DNA from: Zhongshania aliphaticivorans
GTDB taxonomy: Bacteria; Pseudomonadota; Gammaproteobacteria; Pseudomonadales; Spongiibacteraceae
Reading direction: 5' to 3'
Assembly: GCF_001586255.1 (NCBI RefSeq)
Contig: NZ_CP014544.1
Coordinates: forward strand, 3,380,501 to 3,444,500
DNA: 64,000 nucleotides
This document shows, in pieces, positions 40,871 through 50,131 of the stretch. The notes beneath the pieces were generated by a model. The model was not told the DNA's origin. It saw only the letters and a list, made by a program, of their open reading frames with translations, and did not search any database. Each line of letters begins with the position of its first letter. The stretch's first letter is position 1. The position numbers and the translations under genes are program-made.

Positions 40871-41574
40871 AGACACACCGGTAGCGATGCCCCTAATACC
40901 ATCTGTTCAAGACTGATGTTTGCCTTATACGCCAAAACCTCCAAACCGGCGTCAACGGCCTCGCCTAAGGTACTCGCGTAGACAGGGTCAATATGACTTG
41001 CCGCCGTCACCCGCTGAATTCCCTCATGCAATACAGCAAACAGCAGCACCACCCGCGCTCCTTGTTGCCGCAGCTCCGCTAATTCCTCGATATGCTTACT
41101 CGCCCGTTTGCTCACTGCATCGGGAAAGGCGCCAAGGCCCTCGCCACAGTCCAAGGTCACCGACTTCACCTCAACATAACATTCAGGCAGGCCTTGGATA
41201 GGCGGCGCATAGAAGTCAATGCGGCTGCCCGAAGCCAACTTCCTCTCCCGCTGCCACCGAGCGTATCCAGCCAAGTCAGCGACGCGCCTAGCTAGCAGCC
41301 CCTCATGAACCAGACCATTAGCAAGCGCAGAATGAATACATACCGTCGCCCCAGCTTCGGTTTCAAGCAACTCCCAAGTCATACTGTATTTGCGTTTTAG
41401 ATTGGCACTCCGCGACAGCCACACTCGGCTGCCCGGCTCGGCGCAGCCAGTCATGGCCCCGGTATTTGGGCAGTGCACCGTGATTTCTTCGCCGCTGTCT
41501 AAGACCACGTCAGCTAAAAAGCGCTTATAGCGCCGCAGTAAATAGCCGCCCTGTAACTCCCCATGCCATTGCAC
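40867..41574 (-). CDS. sfsA: SfsA (sugar fermentation stimulation protein)
   Basis: 235 residues from the GTG at 41574, chosen because a perfect AGGAGG lies six bases upstream and the product then starts like E. coli SfsA (VQWHGELQGGYLLRRYKRF). Landmarks: HCPNTGAMTGCAEPG, KRKYSMTWELLE, YVEVKSVTL and AYKANISLEQM near the end. Nuclease-like fold; nucleic-acid binding is reported for the E. coli protein, physiological role unclear. Confidence 0.94.
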   Translation of the reverse strand: MQWHGELQGGYLLRRYKRFLADVVLDSGEEITVHCPNTGAMTGCAEPGSRVWLSRSANLKRKYSMTWELLETEAGATVCIHSALANGLVHEGLLARRVADLAGYARWQRERKLASGSRIDFYAPPIQGLPECYVEVKSVTLDCGEGLGAFPDAVSKRASKHIEELAELRQQGARVVLLFAVLHEGIQRVTAASHIDPVYASTLGEAVDAGLEVLAYKANISLEQMVLGASLPVCL

Positions 41575-41704
41575 GCCTACCCTCCTAGCAATCTGTAAAT
41601 AGTGTAAATCTGCTTGTTTAGCGCCCCGCGCAAGTCCCAGCAAGCCAGTTAAACATGGTATCGTAGATTTTCAGACATTTGCGTATGAGCTTTTAACCAA
41701 CACC

Positions 41705-44368
41705 ATGATGAAAAAAACGCTAATCGCCTTCGGCCTCCTGACTCTCATTATCCTCATCACCGTTGCCACCGTCTTAATTCAACCCCAACTACTGCGCGGC
41801 ATCATCAGCAGTGGCGCGCAGCGTTTTGCCGGTTTAGAGGTTGAGATCAGCGATATACGTTCGCGGCTAAACCCTCTGCGCCTCGAAGTAGACGGTTTGG
41901 CGATTCGCAACCCCCACTGGCCACGGCCCGCGCTATTAAGTTTGGCGAACATCAGTATTAGCCTCAACGAAAACCCCTTTGGCAAGGAGCCATTTTGGAC
42001 TCTTAACGCTGATTCACTGAATATTCGGCTAGAGCAAAATGAGGCGGGAGAATTCAATTGGATCAGCCCAGAACTACTCGCCAATAGCAACACCACCAGC
42101 CCAGAACCCGACGTCAGTACTGGGATGCCGACGCTACCCGGCGACTTCAACTTTAATCACATCAGCCTAAAGGACATCAACTTAGTATGGCGGGATAAAG
42201 CCGGTGTCGAGCGCAGCGTCCATCTTCCCAAGGTCAGCGGCGAACGCGTAGAAGCGGGCAACGGCGATTTTTATATTGGCCTGGATTACCAAAAACAGCA
42301 CTTTGAACTTAAGACCGACATCACTTTATTCGACCCCAAGAGCGGTGTACTCGTTTACGCATTAGCACTCAAACACCAAGACCTCGATTTCAGCAGCGAA
42401 GGGAAATTGGTGCTCACACCCAATTTGGCTGGCAGCGCGATCAAGCTCAAACTCAATTTACGCAGTGTCGAAAATTTAGCCGCGCTCGCCAACACCGACG
42501 CGCCAGTGATACCTAAAATACGTCTGGCGAGTACCCTCACCATAAACCCAAACTACGAGTTCACCGACATTGTATTAAAACTCAATGACGACGAAATTCG
42601 CGGCGCGCTTACTGTTGATGCAGGCAGTTCGGCAGTGCGCGGCAAATTAAGCGCCAAATCCATTAATGTCGACAAGCTACTGCCAGCGCCCGAAGTAAGT
42701 TCAGTACCTGCCACAAACGCCGCCGAGCCAAGCGAAGAAGTAGCCATCGACTGGGCATGGCTAGACACCACCCAACTTGCCCTCAAACTCAATATTGGCA
42801 AGCTCACCGCGTCGGGCTGGCAACTGCAAGACATCAGCAGCGATATCACCATAAAAGAGAACATCAAGGTCATACTCGCCGCTGCAAGTATCACCGAGTT
42901 AATCAATGGTCGTGAAATTGCCCAATTTAAGGCCGATGTCGATTTAAAGCCGCTCGCTAAAATCACCGACGCCGCAGACCTCGCCATGAGTTTAAAGCTG
43001 AGCATGGCCGGACTTGAGACCAGCGCTGATGGCAAGCTCAACGTCAACGGCATAGCGGGCACCGAACTGCAACTGCAGGCCGACGCCCCGCAGAGCGCAA
43101 CGCTCTGGAAACTCGCCCAACTGCCCTACCAAGAAGCGGGTGCGATAAGCGTAAATGCCAATATTCAAACCCAAGCAGATCGCTACTCCGCCAAAGGCAG
43201 CGCCAGCATGGGCGAGCAAAACACCGAACTCGATTTGCAGTTTACCCCCGCCGCCAAAGAACAGCTCGCTGAGCTCAGTGGCAGTATAAATTTGAAACGC
43301 ATTGATCTCGCCTTTCTCAGTGCGCCAAGCACAACGACCAGCCCGGCTGCTGCCCCGCCCCCAAAAAAGGGCAGCAAGCTCATTAGCAAAGACCCCTTCG
43401 ACTTGAGCGCACTGCAAGCAATGAATGCCAATGTAAGTATTGCGCTGGAAGACATCGACACTGGCTACGCGCTTATTCGCAAAGCCAATCTCAAACCCAG
43501 TCTGCAAGCTGGCGTTCTGCATTTAAAAAACACCACCATTAATTTCGCCGGTGGCGACGCCAAATTGCGGCTAAAACTCGACAGCTCCGAAAACCAAGCT
43601 CGTATGGACTTAAAACTCAGTATTGACGCTGACGACTACGGCAAACTTGGGCTGACCAAAGCCGCAGGCATCAATGGCGGTAACGGCGGCATTCGTTTAA
43701 ACATTAATAGCCAGGGCGCCAGTCCCCATCTGTTAGCCGCCAATATGAACGGTAAATTAGACGTAAAAATCACCGATCTAGTCGCCGAAGGTAATGCCCT
43801 GAATTTGATCGGCTCCGACGTACTCAGTGAAACTATTGATAAGCTCAATCCGTTTTCGGAGAAAAAAACCAGTACAGAAATTGAGTGCATCGCCGTTCAC
43901 TTTGACGGCAAGCGCGGTAAATTTATTAGTGACGACGGCATTGCCCTAGAGACCGCTCAAACCAAAATTATTGGCACCGGCAATGTCGACCTCGGCAAGG
44001 AACAGCTGCTCTTTGGGGTATCGCCCATCGCGCGCACCGGGGTCGGCATTAATGTCGGCGCCGCCGCGGGTTTGGTGCGGCTTGGCGGCACCTTTAGCAA
44101 GCCCAAAATAGTCGCCGACCCATCCGGGATGTTTACTTCTGGGCTGTCGACCGGCGCGGCAATCTACACCGGTGGCCTGTCTTTATTGGCGCAAGGTTTA
44201 CTCAAACGCGCAATTTACGCCGGTAGCGCCTGTGACGGCGCCATTGATGAAATTCCGACGGTAGAAGAATTGCCAGAAGAGCTGTTAAAACCGCGCTTAC
44301 CGGAGGCGATGCCGGACCCTGGCAGCACCGCCGTCGCCCCCACCACATCAGCAGCCCCGCAAAACTAA
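41705..44368 (+). CDS. AsmA-family envelope protein
   Basis: 887 residues: one N-terminal membrane helix (about 5-27), then a very long periplasmic part of repeated beta-strands typical of AsmA/TamB/YhdP-like lipid-transfer proteins. The N-terminal AsmA signature region includes FAGLEVEISDIRSRLNPLRL and the C-terminal AsmA_2 part includes GNVDLGKEQLLFGVSPIAR. The protein ends in a Pro/Ala-rich tail. Such proteins bridge inner and outer membranes and move phospholipid or affect outer-membrane assembly; the exact paralogue is not assigned. Confidence 0.88.
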   Translation: MMKKTLIAFGLLTLIILITVATVLIQPQLLRGIISSGAQRFAGLEVEISDIRSRLNPLRLEVDGLAIRNPHWPRPALLSLANISISLNENPFGKEPFWTLNADSLNIRLEQNEAGEFNWISPELLANSNTTSPEPDVSTGMPTLPGDFNFNHISLKDINLVWRDKAGVERSVHLPKVSGERVEAGNGDFYIGLDYQKQHFELKTDITLFDPKSGVLVYALALKHQDLDFSSEGKLVLTPNLAGSAIKLKLNLRSVENLAALANTDAPVIPKIRLASTLTINPNYEFTDIVLKLNDDEIRGALTVDAGSSAVRGKLSAKSINVDKLLPAPEVSSVPATNAAEPSEEVAIDWAWLDTTQLALKLNIGKLTASGWQLQDISSDITIKENIKVILAAASITELINGREIAQFKADVDLKPLAKITDAADLAMSLKLSMAGLETSADGKLNVNGIAGTELQLQADAPQSATLWKLAQLPYQEAGAISVNANIQTQADRYSAKGSASMGEQNTELDLQFTPAAKEQLAELSGSINLKRIDLAFLSAPSTTTSPAAAPPPKKGSKLISKDPFDLSALQAMNANVSIALEDIDTGYALIRKANLKPSLQAGVLHLKNTTINFAGGDAKLRLKLDSSENQARMDLKLSIDADDYGKLGLTKAAGINGGNGGIRLNINSQGASPHLLAANMNGKLDVKITDLVAEGNALNLIGSDVLSETIDKLNPFSEKKTSTEIECIAVHFDGKRGKFISDDGIALETAQTKIIGTGNVDLGKEQLLFGVSPIARTGVGINVGAAAGLVRLGGTFSKPKIVADPSGMFTSGLSTGAAIYTGGLSLLAQGLLKRAIYAGSACDGAIDEIPTVEELPEELLKPRLPEAMPDPGSTAVAPTTSAAPQN

Positions 44369-44388
44369 GGGCTGCCAGATAGTCACCG

Positions 44389-45450
44389 CTACTTGCTCAG
44401 GCAAACGACTTTAAAACCGTCCTGCTCAACAAGCACCTGGGCACTGGCAAACAGTGCCGCGGCTTTGCGCTCCAGCGGTATGAATTGATTCACCACGAAC
44501 AAAGCCCGACCTTTACGGCCCAACAGTCGGTGGGCTGCGCCAATAAATTGGTCGGTTAGCGACCCGGCAACGGCAAAGCCCTTATGAAACGGCGGGTTAC
44601 ACAACACCGCATCGTAGGGGCCGTTTAACCCTGACGCACAGTCGGCCAACTCAATTTGCGCGTTAATCCCACTCACCTCACAATTTTTGCGCGCAGCCAA
44701 TAACGCGGTGGCGTTATTATCTGTGAGCAGCCAGTTACTTGCAGGGAGCTGCGCCGCCGCCATCACCGTGATAAATCCATAGCCACAACCAAGATCCACC
44801 AAGCTCGCCGGGCGCTGAACAAAGCCAGCCCAAAATGCAGGTAATTGCTCAACCAACAAGGCGCTGCCACGATCAATTTTCTGCCAGCCAAACACTCCCG
44901 GCTTGCTATACAAGCTCGGCGACTGCGCTATTTCCTGTATTTGGGTATAGTCGCTGTCTGGCAGCAGGCCACTAGGCTCGGCGTATTTGCTAATGGTGGC
45001 GATATACGCGGCGCCGCCGTATTTTTTAATATCGGCCGTGCCACCCACCAGCGCAGCCGCTTTTTTCGCATAGTTGTGTAAGCCATCATTTTTATGACCG
45101 GCCAAATACAGGCTACCACCAACAGGCAAGGCAGCCAGTGCCTGATTAATTAAATAATTCACTAAGGCTTTTTCTTTAGACACCCGATAACACACTGTTT
45201 GCGGCCTAGGGATGTCGACCGGCACCACAAAATCAGCCAAGGTCACGGGGTAGCCCGCGCGCCGCAAGAGCCCAGCGATATCACAGCGATTACTATAGCT
45301 ATGCCAATCGGCACGCGCAGCAGGCAAAGGCATCGCCGCAACGTGCTCGTCGGCAAACCACCAAGCCGGTGTAGGCATACCTGAAAACTGCTGATACAGC
45401 GCCATTAAAGCGGTATCTGATGCGATGGAGTTTGACTGTTCACTGCTCAT
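44389..45450 (-). CDS. rRNA guanine-N2 methyltransferase, RsmC/RlmG type
   Basis: 353 residues from the ATG at 45450. N-terminal degenerate methylase-like domain followed by the catalytic domain: SAM motif LVDLGCGYGFITVMAA, TDNNATALLAARKN and the target-base motif NPPFHKGF. The two-domain layout is that of RsmC (16S G1207) and RlmG (23S G1835); I cannot separate the two by eye. Adjacent to rsuA, another 16S modification enzyme, 49 bases away on the same strand. Confidence 0.9.
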   Translation of the reverse strand: MSSEQSNSIASDTALMALYQQFSGMPTPAWWFADEHVAAMPLPAARADWHSYSNRCDIAGLLRRAGYPVTLADFVVPVDIPRPQTVCYRVSKEKALVNYLINQALAALPVGGSLYLAGHKNDGLHNYAKKAAALVGGTADIKKYGGAAYIATISKYAEPSGLLPDSDYTQIQEIAQSPSLYSKPGVFGWQKIDRGSALLVEQLPAFWAGFVQRPASLVDLGCGYGFITVMAAAQLPASNWLLTDNNATALLAARKNCEVSGINAQIELADCASGLNGPYDAVLCNPPFHKGFAVAGSLTDQFIGAAHRLLGRKGRALFVVNQFIPLERKAAALFASAQVLVEQDGFKVVCLSK

Positions 45451-45498
45451 TGCTATAGAAGTCTCTAGATAATTTACACCGACCAAAATACATCAATA

Positions 45499-46218
45499 CT
45501 ATTTTTGAACACTCGCAACCTCGGCCGCCGTTAAATAGCGATATTCACCTTCCGCTAGGTCGGCGTCCAAAACAATATCGCCTATTGCCTCGCGGTGCAG
45601 GCGGGTCACCAAATTACCCTCGGCACCAAACATTCGCTTAACCTGATGGTAGCGCCCTTCACAGATTTTTAAGCGCGCCACCCGCTCCCCTAAAATTTCC
45701 AGTTCGGCCGGCAGTGTGCGGGCCTTATCATCCTTTAGAAAAACGCCGCGACTAAAATGCAGCTGGGCTTGCTCGTTTATCACTTCAGCGGTTTCAACGT
45801 AATAGCGCTTCCAGCATTTCCGTTGAGGTGAGGTCACTGCGTGGGACCAGTTACCATCATCGGTAAGTAACACCAGGCCGGTTGTATCAATATCGAGACG
45901 ACCAGCCACATGCAAACGCTCGGGGTTATCTTCATCCATCAGGTCCAACACAGTTTGATGGCGACGATCTCGCGCCGCGCAGATATAACCCTGCGGCTTG
46001 TTCAACATAATATAGCGGGATCTGGCGGCCCGCAGCGAATGACCGTTTAAGGTAAGTTCGGCATTAGCCGCAACCCCCTGGGCAGGATCACGGACAACAA
46101 GGCCATCCACGGTAATTTCACCGGCTTTAATCAGTTTTTTGGCATCACTACGGGAATAATCGGTCACGCTGGCCAAATAACGGTCCAGGCGCAGAAGTTT
46201 ATTGCTGATGTTACTCAC
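45499..46218 (-). CDS. rsuA: 16S rRNA pseudouridine-516 synthase RsuA
   Basis: 239 residues: N-terminal S4 domain (RLDRYLASVTDYSRSDAKK) and the synthase domain with the catalytic Asp in GRLDIDTTGLVLLT. LNKPQGYICA and GRYHQVKRMF are further RsuA/RluB family landmarks. The single-domain length and the start-of-domain pattern favour RsuA over RluB/E/F. Confidence 0.9.
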   Translation of the reverse strand: MSNISNKLLRLDRYLASVTDYSRSDAKKLIKAGEITVDGLVVRDPAQGVAANAELTLNGHSLRAARSRYIMLNKPQGYICAARDRRHQTVLDLMDEDNPERLHVAGRLDIDTTGLVLLTDDGNWSHAVTSPQRKCWKRYYVETAEVINEQAQLHFSRGVFLKDDKARTLPAELEILGERVARLKICEGRYHQVKRMFGAEGNLVTRLHREAIGDIVLDADLAEGEYRYLTAAEVASVQK

Positions 46219-46310
46219 AAATCTGGCCGCTCTTATATTAAGCGGCTATTGTCGGCCATGGCAGCACTGGCAGCAAGCGGCCGATGACCACCGCGCTCAA
46301 TGTTCGTCCT

Positions 46311-47108
46311 TTAGGTATAGCGCTTTTCAAGCAACTGCACGCGAACGTCTTTGACAACGGGGCTTACCGGCGGGCCAAACTGATTATAAATAGCAACATC
46401 AGCCGCGTCTCGGCCATAACCAATAACCACATAGCCGCTGCGAAGCTCTGTCTGCGTCGCATCAAAGGTATACCAGCGGCCACCGACATAGGCTTCAAAC
46501 CAGGCATGTAAATCCATGGGTTCAAGGCCATACATATAGCCCACCACCAAGCGCGCGGGAATACTAAGGCTGCGGCACAGCGCAATCCCCAAGTGTGATA
46601 AGTCGCGGCAAACCCCCGACTGCCTGGCATGTACCTCTACCGCAGAAATAGGCACTTCACTATTACCGGGTTCAAAACGTATCGAGTTGCGCAGCCAATC
46701 CTCAATCGCTTTAACTTGGTCGTAGCCCAAGGTTTTCCCCGCCACAATGGCAGTAGCCATCTGCCCAAAGCGGTCGGATTCACAAAAGCGGCTGGGCAAA
46801 AGAAAACTGAGGACTTCATCTGGTAAATGCTCAATATCGACAAACGGCGCCCCTGGCGACTGATCCATGTAATCGGCCGTCATCACCTCGGCAGAGGTAT
46901 AGATAGTTAAAGGCCCAGGCTGAGCAACTAAGCGCTGGCAGAGGTTGCCATAGCCATCGGTAAACTCCATCACCGGAATCATTGGCGTGAGCATATATTC
47001 GTCACTGGCTACCCATTGCTGACGTCCACTGCGTAGGCGCAGCATTAAAATGAACGGGGTCGGCACTGAGATTTCAAAACTCATTTCACAGCTGGTGCGT
47101 AACCACAT
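46311..47108 (-). CDS. transglutaminase-like cysteine protease family protein
   Basis: 265 residues from the ATG at 47108, chosen for AGAGGA eight bases upstream; the longer frame to 47186 would run into a pseudogene. N-terminal beta domain, then a transglutaminase core with the triad Cys167 (SGVCRDLSHL), His201 (DLHAWFEAYV) and Asp216 (TFDATQ). Bacterial members are probable peptidases or amidases; no partner gene (alpha-E, circularly permuted ATP-grasp) is adjacent. Confidence 0.87.
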   Translation of the reverse strand: MWLRTSCEMSFEISVPTPFILMLRLRSGRQQWVASDEYMLTPMIPVMEFTDGYGNLCQRLVAQPGPLTIYTSAEVMTADYMDQSPGAPFVDIEHLPDEVLSFLLPSRFCESDRFGQMATAIVAGKTLGYDQVKAIEDWLRNSIRFEPGNSEVPISAVEVHARQSGVCRDLSHLGIALCRSLSIPARLVVGYMYGLEPMDLHAWFEAYVGGRWYTFDATQTELRSGYVVIGYGRDAADVAIYNQFGPPVSPVVKDVRVQLLEKRYT

Positions 47109-47185
47109 TCGAGGTATCCTCTCTGAGAAGTAGGTTGAGCAATATTGGCGACGCGGTATCAATAATCCGCCATACCAAGGAACCA

Positions 47186-47460
47186 TTACTCGCCGTTAGC
47201 AAAGTACTCTTTAGTTCCTTTCATCTTAAACACTTCTTGGAGATGCAGTAGCGCCTTTGCGTAAGCCGCCTGTCGAAAACTAAGGCCTTCTCTTTGTTGC
47301 CGAAACGGCCACATTTTTTCAAACGCCGCCGCCAGCTTTCCTTTCAAAGGACTTTGGACATCTAATAATGACTAGGGGTAAGCCCCGCAGTTGCGTCCCA
47401 TTCAAAGTAGCTAACTATACTTCCGTCGGCATTCGCTAAAACCTGGGGAAGAACTTCCTA
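47186..47460 (-). pseudogene. C-terminal remnant of a Glu/Leu/Phe/Val dehydrogenase
   Basis: Two minus-strand frames join into the end of a glutamate-dehydrogenase-type protein. Frame one (47375-47457) reads VLPQVLANADGSIVSYFEW, matching the VVPDILANAGGVTVSYFEW region of this family. After a frameshift near 47372, frame two reads LAAAFEKMWPFRQQREGLSF and RQAAYAKALLHLQEVF, the C-terminal helices, ending at the TAA at 47186-47188. In-frame stops bound both parts and the upstream catalytic portion is missing. It is a broken relic abutting the transglutaminase gene. Confidence 0.72.
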
Positions 47461-47546
47461 TTGAACATAACCCTCACGAGTTCTGATGTCCAACGCTGAA
47501 GATTGGAGTGAGCTTAAATCGCGACGGAGCAGTTTGGCGCATCCAC

Positions 47547-47576
47547 AAAAAAGGGGCTTTGAAGGCCCCTTTTTTT
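47547..47576 (-). terminator. terminator downstream of the Ala/Lys/Glu-rich protein gene
   Basis: Perfect 11-bp stem (AAAAAAGGGGC at 47547-47557, GCCCCTTTTTT at 47565-47575) with a seven-base loop. The flanking A and T tracts make it work in either direction; the nearest gene end is the minus-strand stop at 47598. Confidence 0.88.
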
Positions 47577-47597
47577 ACACGCTGATGTAACGCAGAT

Positions 47598-48074
47598 TTA
47601 TTCTGCTGCTGCACCGGCATTTACGCTAGCATCAACCTTGATATTCGTCAGGCTGCGCAGGGCGCTTTTCTTCTCTTCTACGGCCGCTTTTGCGTTCGCT
47701 TTAGTTTCGGCACGAGCTTCAGCACGGGCTTGTGCATCGGCCTCAGCTTGAGCTTCGCGCTCAGCTTTACGTGCTTTGGCAGCAGCTTTCGCTTCTTCAC
47801 GCTGGGCGTCAGCAGCTGCTTTCTTCTCGGCGGCGGCCGCTTTCATAGCCTCGCCTTTCGCTTCGCCGTCAGCCTTCATTTTGGCCGCTTTTTCATCAAT
47901 ATTGGTATCGACATTCACATTGGCTTCAACTTTTGCATCCGCTTTTGCGTCTGCTTTTTCTTCCGCTTTAGCGCTGCCACCAAAACCAAGTTTGCTGAAG
48001 AAACCGCCGTCAGCCAATACGCTGCCGCTCAATCCGATTAAGCTTACAGCCAGAACTAATTCTTTCATTTTCAT
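47598..48074 (-). CDS. exported Ala/Lys/Glu-rich coiled-coil protein
   Basis: 158 residues from the ATG at 48074, which has AAGGA eight bases upstream. Signal peptide (LVLAVSLIGLSGSVLADGG) followed by low-complexity sequence dominated by Ala, Lys and Glu (residues 33-140) with a heptad-like pattern, an interrupted VEANVNVDTNID stretch, and a Val/Asn-containing end. Predicted long periplasmic helix; no function recognised. Highly expressed-looking: strong ribosome site and strong terminator. The gene is isolated. Confidence 0.75.
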   Translation of the reverse strand: MKMKELVLAVSLIGLSGSVLADGGFFSKLGFGGSAKAEEKADAKADAKVEANVNVDTNIDEKAAKMKADGEAKGEAMKAAAAEKKAAADAQREEAKAAAKARKAEREAQAEADAQARAEARAETKANAKAAVEEKKSALRSLTNIKVDASVNAGAAAE

Positions 48075-48235
48075 TGTGATAATCCTTTGTTTTATCAAAA
48101 GTCATTATTGAACTCGTTTGGTGAGATCTATTGTAGGGCAGCACAGCGCTCAAACAAGACCTACATAGCGTAAATTTCACCGCAATTTCCAGCACCAATC
48201 CTAGTCGTCGTTCAGCTTATAGCAAGCTTGTGACA

Positions 48236-49822
48236 TTAATGCTCGCGCGTTGATCTAAAGCGTACCTCGGGATGGCGCTCTTCGGTCAACGCCAAATTTA
48301 CCCGCGTTGGTGCCAAATAAGTCAAGTGACCACCACCGTCAATAGCGAGATTTTCTGCACACTTGCGCTTAAATTCTTCAAACTTTTTAGGATCGTCACA
48401 ATCTACCCAGCGCGCGGTAAAAACGTTGATCGGCTCGTATATCGCCTCGACCTTATACTCGTCTTTAAGACGATAGCTCACCACTTCAAACTGCAGATTA
48501 CCCACGGCACCAACAATTAGGTCGCTATTGCGCTGGGGCATAAATACCTGAGTCGATCCCTCTTCAGACAACTGCTGCAAGCCTTTTTGTAATTGCTTTG
48601 CCTTCATCGGGTCTTTCAGGCGAATGCGGCGAAACAGCTCCGGCGCAAAATGAGGAATACCGGTAAATTTAAAATTTTCGCCCGAAGAAAAGGTATCGCC
48701 TATCTGAATGGTGCCGTGGTTGTGCAGGCCAATTATGTCACCCGACACCGCCTCTTCCACAAGCTCTCGATCACCCGCCAAAAAGCTCACTGCATCGACA
48801 ATCTTAACGTCTTTACCAAGACGCACATGACGCATTTTCATGCCCTTGGTATAGGTGCCCGAACAAATCCGCATAAAGGCAATGCGATCGCGGTGCTTTG
48901 GGTCCATATTGGCTTGAATTTTAAACACAAAGCCGGAGAACGTATCTTCTTTGGCGCTAACCTCACGGCTATCGGTAGGTCGATCCAGCGGCTCCGGCGA
49001 CCATTCCACGAATCCGTCGAGCATCTCGCGCACGCCGAAATTAGACAGCGCCGTTCCAAAAAATACTGGGGTCTGCTTGCCCGCCAAATAGGCCTCGCGG
49101 TCAAAGAAGTGGCTGGCGCCACGCACCAGCTCAATTTCCTCGAGGAAATTCTCATACTCATCGTCGAGCAAAGTTCGCGCAGCGTCACTCTCTAAGCCGT
49201 CTATGCGAATATCTTCAGCCACCACCGAGCCTTTACCGGGCTGAAACACGTGAATGGTGTCGGTGTACATATTGTAGACGCCCTTAAAATCGCGCCCCAT
49301 ACCAATCGGCCAGTTGATCGGCGCCGCAGCAATACCCAGTACGCTCTCGACTTCGTCTAACAGCTCAATGGGATCGCGAATATCGCGGTCCATTTTATTA
49401 ACAAAGCCCAAAATGGGCGTGTCGCGCAAACGGCAGACGTTCATCAGTTTAATAGTGCGGTCTTCGACACCCTTGGCGCCATCAATAATCATCAGTGCTG
49501 AATCCACCGCCGTCAGGGTGCGATAGGTGTCTTCCGAGAAGTCCTCGTGCCCCGGGGTATCCAGCAAGTTAACGATTCGGCCTTTATAGGGGAACTGCAT
49601 GACCGAGGAAGTCACCGAAATACCCCGTTCTTTCTCCAAGCTCATCCAGTCAGACGTCGCCGCGCGGTCATTCTTTTTACCTTTCACCGTACCGGCCACC
49701 TGAATTAGCTGGCCCAGTAGGATCAGTTTCTCGGTAATGGTGGTTTTACCGGCATCTGGGTGAGAGATGATGGCAAAGGTGCGGCGTTTGGCTACTTCCT
49801 GCTGAAAGCTAATATCTGACAT
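48236..49822 (-). CDS. prfC: peptide chain release factor 3
   Basis: GTPase that recycles RF1/RF2 from the ribosome after peptide release. 528 residues, the usual length. GTPase motifs: [13 protein letters not shown] (P-loop), [20 protein letters not shown]; then the EF-Tu-like domain II and the RF3-specific C-terminal domain ([20 protein letters not shown] split at about 400). Stand-alone gene. Confidence 0.97.
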   Translation of the reverse strand: MSDISFQQEVAKRRTFAIISHPDAGKTTITEKLILLGQLIQVAGTVKGKKNDRAATSDWMSLEKERGISVTSSVMQFPYKGRIVNLLDTPGHEDFSEDTYRTLTAVDSALMIIDGAKGVEDRTIKLMNVCRLRDTPILGFVNKMDRDIRDPIELLDEVESVLGIAAAPINWPIGMGRDFKGVYNMYTDTIHVFQPGKGSVVAEDIRIDGLESDAARTLLDDEYENFLEEIELVRGASHFFDREAYLAGKQTPVFFGTALSNFGVREMLDGFVEWSPEPLDRPTDSREVSAKEDTFSGFVFKIQANMDPKHRDRIAFMRICSGTYTKGMKMRHVRLGKDVKIVDAVSFLAGDRELVEEAVSGDIIGLHNHGTIQIGDTFSSGENFKFTGIPHFAPELFRRIRLKDPMKAKQLQKGLQQLSEEGSTQVFMPQRNSDLIVGAVGNLQFEVVSYRLKDEYKVEAIYEPINVFTARWVDCDDPKKFEEFKRKCAENLAIDGGGHLTYLAPTRVNLALTEERHPEVRFRSTREH

Positions 49823-49913
49823 TAAATTGGGTCTTCTGACTAAACAGGTTTGGGACGATACGCAGAATAAAATCTAGCTGCGTATATAAGAGGCGTGAGT
49901 TTAAAGGACTTGA

Positions 49914-49961
49914 GCAGGGCTTGCACTATTCGCCGCATCAATCACCGGCGAAATGCCCTGC
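49914..49961 (+). ncRNA. structured leader hairpin upstream of rhlE
   Basis: A 48-base two-part stem in the 309-base gap between prfC and rhlE: outer GCAGGGC/GCCCTGC (49914-49920, 49955-49961) and inner TTCGCCG/CGGCGAA (49929-49935, 49946-49952). A TATATA-containing candidate -10 is a few tens of bases upstream, so the hairpin would lie in the rhlE 5' leader. There is no T tract, so it is not a terminator. The rest of the gap shows nothing else. Confidence 0.45.
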
Positions 49962-50131
49962 CAATATATACCGCACATCGCCACCAAAACCCCGCCAGCT
50001 CTGGTATTCCGTCGCACTGAGGGTTTCTATCTATGGCGCAAATCTTGCTTTTCCCGTAAGCTGCACGCCCGCTGTCATCAGGACACCGGCCATCACGCCG
50101 CGACGCGCGACATTATGAGACGATAGATTTT

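Noticed and set aside
42992-43522. 176-codon minus-strand frame inside the AsmA-family gene
   Set aside because: Antisense to a long clear AsmA protein; product looks random.
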